Program-made: the position numbers and the translations under genes
Shown: one piece after another, positions 1 to 4,814 of the stretch
Layout: each line of letters starts with the position of its first letter
Numbering within the stretch: the stretch's first letter is position 1
Notes under the pieces: generated by a model
Databases searched by the model: none
What the model saw: only the letters and a program-made list of their open reading frames with translations
Told to the model about the DNA's origin: nothing
Assembly: GCA_002309425.1 (NCBI GenBank)
Contig: DBXD01000057.1
Location: 6,933-28,442 of the forward strand
Length of the DNA stretch: 21,510 nucleotides
Direction of reading: 5' to 3'
Source of the DNA: Cyanobacteria bacterium UBA1221
GTDB lineage: Bacteria > Cyanobacteriota > Vampirovibrionia > Gastranaerophilales > Gastranaerophilaceae

Positions 1-281
1 CGTTCCTGCTTCTTTCCGCCCTTGATTTGGGTTACGGTCTTTTGAGGAACTTCTATACGGAAGATTTTTTCACCCATATTCATATATTCAATACGTTTTT
101 CAAGATTAACTTTAACCTTATTTTCGTGTCCTGAATATGTATGAACTATGTACCAGCGTTTTTCGTTACTTTTGGCTTTTTTAGCATCTTCCTGAGCCTG
201 CTCTTCTGCCTCAGCCGCCTGCTGTTCCGCCAATTTGTCTTCGTTCAATTCTTCTGCCATAGATTTTTGTTTCTTAGTCAT
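1..281 (-). CDS. nusG: Transcription termination/antitermination factor NusG (N-terminal part, cut by window edge)
   Basis: NusG binds the RNA polymerase clamp and influences pausing, Rho termination and transcription-translation coupling. The visible ~93 residues contain the KRWYIVHTYSGHE opening of the NGN domain from about residue 41, followed by the NKVKVNLEKRI helix and the KIFRIEVPQKT strand typical of NusG. The ATG at 281 is preceded by AGGTGG at good spacing, which decides the start; a second Met lies at residue 8. The ~40 residues before the NGN domain are rich in Glu, Gln, Ala and Lys, longer than the short leader of most NusG proteins. It lies 25 nt downstream of secE on the same strand, the usual secE-nusG order, so co-transcription is likely. 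The C-terminal KOW domain is outside the window. Confidence 0.96.
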   Translation of the reverse strand, partial: MTKKQKSMAEELNEDKLAEQQAAEAEEQAQEDAKKAKSNEKRWYIVHTYSGHENKVKVNLEKRIEYMNMGEKIFRIEVPQKTVTQIKGGKKQE

Positions 282-306
282 AAGCCACCTTTATTCTCTT
301 TTATAT

Positions 307-531
307 TTAAAACATACCTTTTAATAACTGGACAAATCCTTTGGTTCCGTACTTAAATACAATGTCCATTAAATACACCGCAACAGTAAATGCAAATACA
401 ATTGCTATTACAAAAATTGTTTCCATTACAACCTGATTTTTTTCGGGCCATGTGATTTTTCCCCATTCGGCACGAACGCCACGGAAGTATTTTTTTATTG
501 ATTCTAAAAATGTATTAAATGAATTTTCCAT
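307..531 (-). CDS. secE: Preprotein translocase subunit SecE
   Basis: SecE is the small essential clamp subunit of the SecYEG protein-conducting channel in the inner membrane. The 74-residue product has the short single-TM form found outside Enterobacteria. It has an amphipathic N-terminal helix (about residues 5-25), the conserved hinge EWGKITWPEKNQV (about residues 21-34) and one transmembrane helix (about residues 36-58). The start at 531 is supported by AAAGGA upstream. It sits between tRNA-Trp and nusG, the order conserved in many bacteria. No terminator lies between secE and nusG. Confidence 0.96.
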   Translation of the reverse strand: MENSFNTFLESIKKYFRGVRAEWGKITWPEKNQVVMETIFVIAIVFAFTVAVYLMDIVFKYGTKGFVQLLKGMF

Positions 532-556
532 TTTTTATCCTTTGACTTTTATAAAT

Positions 557-629
557 CGCGCCCTGAAGGACTCGAACCCTCGACATCCGGTTTTGGAGAC
601 CGACGTTCTACCAACTGAACTAAGGACGC
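557..629 (-). tRNA. trnW: tRNA-Trp (anticodon CCA)
   Basis: The minus strand folds into a complete 73-nt cloverleaf. The acceptor stem is GCGTCCT/AGGGCGC with discriminator G. The D stem is GTTC/GAAC with an AGTTGGTA loop. The anticodon loop CTCCAAA gives anticodon CCA. The T stem-loop is GAGGG-TTCGAGT-CCTTC. The 3' CCA is not encoded, so it must be added after transcription. The gene lies between rpmG and secE, the usual place for tRNA-Trp in this block. Confidence 0.96.
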
Positions 630-635
630 ATTCTT

Positions 636-754
636 TAAAGTCGCTAAGACGTTAAGTCGTTAAGTCCTTTACAATTTTGATTATATTCTCATGTACAATA
701 GAACCGAAATTACTGAACTTATCGTCTTATCGTCCTATCGTCTTAACGTCTTTA
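636..754. repeat. Inverted arrays of a degenerate 8-bp tandem repeat (TAAGACGW)
   Basis: Two ~32-nt arms lie in opposite orientation (636-667 and about 723-754), separated by ~55 nt. Each arm is itself about four degenerate copies of an 8-bp unit. The left arm reads like TAAGACGT-TAAGTCGT-TAAGTCC. The right arm carries the complement, TCGTCTTA-TCGTCCTA-TCGTCTTA. About three quarters of aligned positions match between one arm and the reverse complement of the other, so an imperfect long hairpin can form. The right arm overlaps the rpmG stop codon (752-754). It lies between rpmG and tRNA-Trp. Confidence 0.75.
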
Positions 755-919
755 TTTCGTTTCCTTATGAGTTGTGTGTTTTTTGCATGTCGGGCAATAC
801 TTGCTTAATTCAAGTCTGTCTTTAATGTTTTTCTTGTTTTTTACTGTTGTGTAATTTCTTTCCTTGCAATCTTCGCAAGCAAGAACTACCATTCTGTCGT
901 TTTTACCTTTGATACCCAT
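752..919 (-). CDS. rpmG: 50S ribosomal protein L33
   Basis: A 55-residue ribosomal protein of the large subunit, close to the E-site tRNA. The product starts MGIKGKNDRMVVLACEDC and has two CxxC knuckles, CEDC near residue 15 and CPTC near residue 42. This is the zinc-binding (C+) form of L33 with a TTHKETK tail. The ATG at 919 has AAGGAAG upstream. It is the first gene of the rpmG / tRNA-Trp / secE / nusG block on the minus strand. The stop codon lies inside the 8-bp repeat array. Confidence 0.95.
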   Translation of the reverse strand: MGIKGKNDRMVVLACEDCKERNYTTVKNKKNIKDRLELSKYCPTCKKHTTHKETK

Positions 920-1023
920 TTTTATTCTTCCTTTTTGTTAAATGTATCTGTATTTATTGCTATTAGGTTATTTACTTTTCGCAATGGGACTATATTAATT
1001 ACCGCCCCTGGTTTTTGGCTTTT

Positions 1024-1057
1024 TAAAAGAGAATGTGTAACAACGCATTCTCTTTTA
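1024..1057. terminator. Perfect 12-bp hairpin upstream of rpmG
   Basis: TAAAAGAGAATG (1024-1035) pairs perfectly with CATTCTCTTTTA (1046-1057) around a 10-nt loop. The stem has A/T-rich ends, so it can act as a rho-independent terminator. There is no clean T-tract beyond the stem. No intact gene ends nearby, so it may belong to a lost gene or lie in the rpmG 5' region. Confidence 0.5.
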
Positions 1058-1152
1058 ATTCGGCTTATGAACATATAATATAATAAAACATTCTAAAATG
1101 CAAATAAATGTTAACAAACAATAAGCAAATAATTTAATTATTTTGATTATAA

Positions 1153-1305
1153 ATAAATTTTGGTGCAAAAAATTATGCAGAACATAAAGTCAAAATAGCA
1201 GACACCGCCGTCAATGGTACTAAACTTCCCGACGCAACGGTATCCAATAACAGTATAAACGATATTCGTAAACTTATCAACCCTAGTGTAAAGAATAGTT
1301 TGTAG
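1153..1305 (+). pseudogene. C-terminal remnant of a repeat protein (plus strand)
   Basis: An open frame of 50 codons with no usable start codon ends at TAG 1303-1305. It begins FGAKNYAEHKVKIAD and ends NPSVKNSL. An in-frame TAA lies just before it (1150-1152). The motif GAKN-NYAxHKVK recurs in the inverted fragment on the other strand, where it appears at both ends of a ~50-residue unit. I therefore read this as the last repeat unit of a broken tandem-repeat protein. The family is not recognised and no function is assigned. Confidence 0.5.
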
Positions 1306-1347
1306 GGTATACTATGAGAGTATCCGGCCTTTATCGAAATCAGTAGA

Positions 1348-1530
1348 TTACAACAAACAGAAGCGATTTTTTGCTCCTACTTGATTGTTAACATCGGGGT
1401 TGAAATTCCCGACATTATAATTTATACTGATATTAGAGTCGTTTCCGTTGGAAGTGCCTTTATGGTCAGCTCCTGGTGCGGGCGACTCTACTTCTATAAC
1501 TTTTACTTTATGCCCTGCATAATTACTCGT
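1348..1530 (-). pseudogene. Repeat-unit remnant of the same protein, inverted (minus strand)
   Basis: Read on the minus strand, a frame without a start codon gives NYAGHKVKVIEV, a Gly/Asn/Ser-rich stretch, then NPDVNNQVGAKN, and stops at TAA (1350-1348). The opening matches the plus-strand fragment at 1171 in DNA (AATTATGCAG-nn-CATAAAGT, 18 of 20 bases). The closing VGAKN matches the residues that precede NYAEHKVK there. Joining the two at GAKN rebuilds two tandem units, so the minus copy looks like an inverted piece of the same gene. The frame runs open further upstream through the terminator, but that part looks non-coding. Confidence 0.5.
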
Positions 1531-1549
1531 AGTTTGTAAGGTGCAAAAA

Positions 1550-1571
1550 AAGAATCCCTTTTGGGATTCTT
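1550..1571. terminator. Bidirectional rho-independent terminator
   Basis: AAGAATCCC (1550-1558), a TTTT loop and GGGATTCTT (1563-1571) form a 9-bp stem. It is flanked by A residues on the left and a T-run on the right, so it can work on both strands. On the minus strand it ends the coaD-side gene at 1591. On the plus strand it would have served the broken gene. Confidence 0.88.
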
Positions 1572-1590
1572 TTTTATATAATTTGATTAT

Positions 1591-2196
1591 TTATTTCATC
1601 ACATAATCCGGTATTTTCTTTTTCATATCCTGACCGGGGTATAAAGATGATGCAGAGCCGGATTCTTTTCTTGATTGTTCCAGGAAGATTTGTCCGTTTT
1701 TAACAATCTGTTTAAGTCTTGTTAAATCTGTTTCAAGATTTGTCAAAACCTGTTCTACATAAAGTTCTGCGCCTTCTTTTGTTTTCATGGCATCTTCCGA
1801 TGCTTGTGAGCGGATATTATCAGCTTCTTCAAGGGCTTTACGCTTTAATTCTTCGCACTCCTCCTGAACCTGATTTCTGATTCTTATACCCTCTCTTTCG
1901 ACAGCTTTTATAAAATCGGCTTCACTCAACTTTCTGTCGGCTTCCATCTGAGCATCTGCTATCATTTTTTCGGCTTCCTGCTGAGCTGCCATTTTTACCT
2001 GCTCAATTCTGTCGAGGAAATCTCTTGCTTCCTTAATTTCAATAGGAATTGATGCATAAATTCTGTCTATTAGTTGCATTATTTCTTCAGTCTTAAGAAC
2101 TACATATTTTCCGGGGAAGATAGGGAAACCCTCTTCTACTGCCAGTTCAAGTAATTTGACTGTTTCAAGTACTCCGCTCTGTTGCATGTCAATCAC
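1591..2196 (-). CDS. Coiled-coil protein of the coaD-linked 'ATPase'/V-type ATPase subunit H-like (DivIVA-like) family
   Basis: About 200 residues, predicted cytoplasmic and mostly helical. The N-terminal ~60 residues hold the signature of a protein encoded beside coaD in many Firmicutes and relatives: a short helix, GKYVVLKTEEIMQLIDRI, then SIPIEIKEARDFLDRIE. A long charged coiled coil of QEAEKMIADAQ / EADRKLSEAD type follows (about residues 65-165). Databases usually call such proteins ATPase-like, V-type subunit H/E-like or DivIVA-like; the molecular role is uncertain. Start choice: AAAGG followed 8 nt later by GTG at 2196 fits best. The GTG at 2205 overlaps the SD, and ATG 2187 (MQQSGVLETV) is also possible. 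It lies ~90 nt downstream of coaD, likely the same transcript, and ends at a strong terminator. Confidence 0.72.
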   Translation of the reverse strand: MIDMQQSGVLETVKLLELAVEEGFPIFPGKYVVLKTEEIMQLIDRIYASIPIEIKEARDFLDRIEQVKMAAQQEAEKMIADAQMEADRKLSEADFIKAVEREGIRIRNQVQEECEELKRKALEEADNIRSQASEDAMKTKEGAELYVEQVLTNLETDLTRLKQIVKNGQIFLEQSRKESGSASSLYPGQDMKKKIPDYVMK

Positions 2197-2289
2197 ACAT
2201 ATCACCTTTCATTAACTACTAACAATTTTACCCAAGCAAAAAATAATTGTCAAATTATTTTAGTTAAAACGTACAACATGTACTTAACA

Positions 2290-2763
2290 TTATTTACGTT
2301 TCATCAAATATTCATAAACAGGCTCAGGTACAAATTTTGAAATGTCACCGTTATTCAGATAGATTTCTTTTATTGTGCTGGACGAAATAAAATTGTATTT
2401 CGGCTTTGTAGTCAAAAAGACTGTTTTTATATCCTCGCACATCGCACTGTTTGCCTGAGAAAGCTGTAATTCATACTCAAAATCCGATACGGCTCTGAGT
2501 CCCCTCAGAAGGACTTTGGCACCTTTTGATTTGGCATACTCAATTGTAAGCCCGGCAAAATAATCCACCTCAACATTTTCCATACCGGCAATGCTGTCTT
2601 TTATAAGTTTTACTCTGTCCTCAATCGGTAAAAATCCTCTTTTTTCCGAATTATGAGCCACCGCAATAATGACCTTGTCGAATATTTCGGCACCTGTTTT
2701 TAAAATATCCAAATGTCCTTTTGTAATCGGGTCAAAACTCCCCGGATATATCGCTATTGTCAT
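2290..2763 (-). CDS. coaD: Phosphopantetheine adenylyltransferase
   Basis: CoaD transfers AMP from ATP to 4'-phosphopantetheine, the penultimate step of coenzyme A synthesis in the cytoplasm. The 157-residue product has the usual length. PGSFDPITKGHLD (residues 7-19) carries the TxGH-type nucleotidyltransferase motif with His17. LLRGLRAVSDFEYE (about 85-98) and the ISSST motif (126-130) also fit. CoaD proteins start within a few residues of this IYPGSFDP motif, which fixes the ATG at 2763. There is no convincing Shine-Dalgarno sequence, and a TATAAT box ends only 6 nt before the ATG. It is followed on the same strand by the coiled-coil gene at 1591. Confidence 0.97.
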   Translation of the reverse strand: MTIAIYPGSFDPITKGHLDILKTGAEIFDKVIIAVAHNSEKRGFLPIEDRVKLIKDSIAGMENVEVDYFAGLTIEYAKSKGAKVLLRGLRAVSDFEYELQLSQANSAMCEDIKTVFLTTKPKYNFISSSTIKEIYLNNGDISKFVPEPVYEYLMKRK

Positions 2764-2769
2764 AACTCA

Positions 2770-2797
2770 ATTATAAGCCGAACAAAATATCTTGCAA
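2770..2797 (-). promoter_or_regulatory. Sigma-70-type promoter of coaD, placed for a leaderless mRNA
   Basis: On the minus strand TTGCAA (2797-2792) is followed after 16 nt by TATAAT (2775-2770). Transcription would begin about 7 nt further on, at or next to the A of the coaD ATG (2763). No Shine-Dalgarno sequence lies between. Confidence 0.65.
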
Positions 2798-2933
2798 ACA
2801 AAAAGATTATTTTTTAATTTAACAAAAATTAATAGCCAAAAGTCTATTTTTTTTAACTCCATAAAATTCTTGCAGCGGCTGATTTTGAATTATTTATGAT
2901 ATTAAAAACATTTTTTTCGGTTCAGATAATATA

Positions 2934-2976
2934 TTGATTAAACTCTTTTATGTTGTAGATAAAAAAATATACAACA
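2934..2976 (+). promoter_or_regulatory. Candidate promoter and inverted-repeat operator before the LuxR-type gene
   Basis: TTGATT (2934-2939) and TAGATA (2956-2961) with 16-nt spacing form a possible promoter. A perfect 7-bp inverted repeat, TGTTGTA (2951-2957) and TACAACA (2970-2976), covers the -10 and likely start site. The arms are 18-19 bp apart centre to centre. It could be an operator, for example for autoregulation by the HTH protein, or a hairpin in the leader. Confidence 0.4.
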
Positions 2977-2994
2977 CTTATACGGGAGAGAAAA

Positions 2995-3267
2995 ATGAAT
3001 AATTATTACAATATTGATACTTCAAATTTCGGCAGTAACAATTCCATAAAAGAAATTATTAAATCTTCTGATATTCCGTTATCATACAGGGAACGAAAAG
3101 TCCTGGAATATGCAGCACGAGGGCTTGATAACCCTGCTATTGCGCAAAAATTATATATTAGCCGTCACACAGTTAAAGCACATTTGGCAGCGGCTTTCAG
3201 AAAATTATCCGCTATAAACAGGACAAATGCCGTCTATATTGCCCTGAAAAACAAAATTATAGATTAA
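2995..3267 (+). CDS. Small LuxR/GerE-type helix-turn-helix protein without a receiver domain
   Basis: A 90-residue protein: about 27 polar, Asn/Ser-rich N-terminal residues, then a GerE/LuxR-type DNA-binding domain. LSYRERKVLEYAARGLDNPAIAQ starts near residue 29 and the recognition helix reads YISRHTVKAHLAAAFRKL, matching the LTxRExxVLxLxAxGxSNxEIAxxLxISxxTVKxHL pattern. No room remains for a receiver, PAS or autoinducer-binding domain, so it is a stand-alone DNA-binding unit. SD GGGAGAG precedes the ATG. The next gene on the same strand, 102 nt on, is a GAF/HD-GYP protein. It probably acts as a transcription regulator; its target is unknown. Confidence 0.85.
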   Translation: MNNYYNIDTSNFGSNNSIKEIIKSSDIPLSYRERKVLEYAARGLDNPAIAQKLYISRHTVKAHLAAAFRKLSAINRTNAVYIALKNKIID

Positions 3268-3299
3268 ATTTTCTCCTCCATTTGTATGAAGATTTGTAA

Positions 3300-3315
3300 A
3301 AAACTTTAAAGTTTT
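3300..3315. repeat. 16-bp perfect palindrome upstream of the HD-GYP gene
   Basis: AAAACTTTAAAGTTTT is a perfect palindrome without a spacer. It lies between a possible -35 (TTGTAA, 3294-3299) and a possible -10 (TTATAT, 3318-3323), which would place it in the spacer of a promoter. It could be a dimer-binding operator or a chance AT-rich palindrome. Confidence 0.35.
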
Positions 3316-3369
3316 CCTTATATTAAACCGTATTTATTAGCAATAGTATGCAAGTAGAAGGAATAATTG

Positions 3370-4662
3370 ATGGAAAATAAAGATAAAAATACCGGAGTAT
3401 CATTATTTGGTCAAAGCGAAGAGTACCTTATGAATGCAGACCCTATTGAGGAAATTTTTGCTCTCAATTTAGGGGACTTTATGTCAGAACACCTCATCTC
3501 GGAGGATTTGGCAAAAAAAATCGGTACAAATGCAAAAGACAAGAAAAACAGACTCGTTGATCAGCTTAAAGAATTAGTGTCAATATATTCTTTACAGAAC
3601 ACTTTATGCGTTATGAACTTTGAAAATAAGGCTGATTATGCAATATATAATGCTATTGCTCATTCAATCGTTCAGATGCTTGAAGTTGAAAAATGTAACA
3701 TCTATCTTGCAAAAGATTATGCAAGAGGGTTGGAGCATCCGGATTTTGACCTTGTTCTTGTAGGTTCCTCAATAAACAACCTCAAAAGAGAGGGATATAA
3801 ATTTAATGAAAAATCTATTATAAGTGTATGCTTTGTAGAATGTGACACTATCAGCGCCAACGGTATTACTGCAGTTCCGATGAGTTCTAATTCCAGAAAG
3901 GTTGGAGTTATTGCGATAGAGGACAAAAAATCCAATCTGATTGAAAAATCATATCTGGGACTTTTGGAGAGTATGGCAAAATTATTCTCGGCATCTATGG
4001 CTTTGCAGACGGAAATAGACAATACTAATCGCATAATATCCGAAGAAGGAGCATATGAAAGCGATTTAAAACACTCCAGAGCGGAATTAACGGCATTAAT
4101 CGGAGATTTGTGCGACTGCCAGCAGGGTTTTGTTGAGCAGCTGGCAAGAGCCGTTGACACAAAAGGGCAGTATAAAGTTGCACACTCAAAACATACCGCT
4201 GAAATGGCAAAGAAACTCGCAACTCAGCTCGGTTTAAACGAAAAAACAAAAGATTTAATATATTACGCAGGGTTATTACAAAATATTGGTAAGATTATGC
4301 TGCCGGAGGCAATGTTCTCTTCTACGGCAAAATACACCCCTGAAGAACTTGCTCTAATGCAAAAACAATCCAATATCGGTGTTAATCTTTTAATGAACAT
4401 CAATTTCTTATCGGAAGTTGTACCCTATGTAACATACCAAAAGGAACGTTTTAACGGCTCAGGTACGCCTGAAGGATTAAAGGGAATGTCTATCCCGTTC
4501 GGTTCAAGAATAATTGCAGTTGCAGATGCCTTTTGTGCAATGACAACCGACAGACCCTACCGTAAAGCAATGACGGTAGAAAAGGCCCTTTCAATACTGA
4601 AAGAAGAAGCCGGCGAAAAATGGGATCCGGATGTTGTAAATGCACTTGCGGAAATAGTTTAA
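3370..4662 (+). CDS. GAF-like / HD-GYP domain protein with degenerate catalytic residues
   Basis: A 430-residue cytoplasmic protein. The ATG at 3370 is chosen because AGAAGGA lies 7 nt upstream. Residues about 70-215 look like a GAF-type sensor domain (predicted, weak). Residues about 250-430 align by eye with the HD-GYP class of cyclic-di-GMP phosphodiesterases: VAHSKHTAEMAKKLA, then LLQNIGKIMLPE, RFNGSGTPEGLKG, RIIAVADAFCAMTTDRPYRKA and KWDPDVV. In active enzymes these positions read LLHDIGK, Hp.xG, HHE and GYP. Here the HD pair is Gln-Asn (about 304-305), the HHE site is Tyr-Gln-Lys-Glu, the mid His is replaced, and GYP is GTP. The metal site is therefore mostly gone, and I infer a non-catalytic sensor or scaffold that may still bind ligand. 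It sits downstream of the solo LuxR-type gene. Confidence 0.85.
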   Translation: MENKDKNTGVSLFGQSEEYLMNADPIEEIFALNLGDFMSEHLISEDLAKKIGTNAKDKKNRLVDQLKELVSIYSLQNTLCVMNFENKADYAIYNAIAHSIVQMLEVEKCNIYLAKDYARGLEHPDFDLVLVGSSINNLKREGYKFNEKSIISVCFVECDTISANGITAVPMSSNSRKVGVIAIEDKKSNLIEKSYLGLLESMAKLFSASMALQTEIDNTNRIISEEGAYESDLKHSRAELTALIGDLCDCQQGFVEQLARAVDTKGQYKVAHSKHTAEMAKKLATQLGLNEKTKDLIYYAGLLQNIGKIMLPEAMFSSTAKYTPEELALMQKQSNIGVNLLMNINFLSEVVPYVTYQKERFNGSGTPEGLKGMSIPFGSRIIAVADAFCAMTTDRPYRKAMTVEKALSILKEEAGEKWDPDVVNALAEIV

Positions 4663-4721
4663 TTCTCCTGCAAATAAGATTTTTTATCCGCAAAACTATT
4701 GCTTTTAACGGGCAAAATTTA

Positions 4722-4752
4722 TTGTTACACTATTTTACAACACCTGTATAAT
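4722..4752 (+). promoter_or_regulatory. Candidate promoter of the beta-rich protein gene
   Basis: A consensus TATAAT lies at 4747-4752. TTGTTACA at 4722-4729 gives a -35 of TTGTTA (19-nt spacer) or GTTACA (17-nt spacer). The gene start at 4815 has a strong SD (GGAGGAA), with a leader of about 55 nt. Confidence 0.55.
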
Positions 4753-4814
4753 TTACGCAATTTTTTCCGTGAAAAATACTTTATATAAGAAAGAGGAAAT
4801 ACACGGAGGAATTT

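Larger units (their letters stand above)
920..1590. other. Gene-free stretch between rpmG and the 1591 gene
   Basis: No intact gene was found in these 671 bases. From left to right there is the SD and upstream region of rpmG (about 920-1000), a perfect 12-bp hairpin (1024-1057), a featureless AT-rich stretch (1058-1150), two inverted coding remnants (1153-1305 plus, 1348-1530 minus) with associated short repeats, and a bidirectional terminator (1550-1571). Confidence 0.8.

Noticed and set aside
452..655. 67-codon plus-strand frame over the tRNA
   Set aside because: It covers the tRNA-Trp gene and the secE antisense strand, and has no SD or family match.
1171..1524. Shufflon-like invertible segment: inverted repeats enclosing two inward-facing C-terminal fragments
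   Set aside because: No recombinase gene and no constant N-terminal gene lie beside it. The repeats are imperfect, and the fragments join better as broken tandem units.
3717..4160. 147-codon minus-strand frame inside the HD-GYP gene
   Set aside because: It is antisense to a convincing coding region with domain motifs; the composition is a codon shadow.
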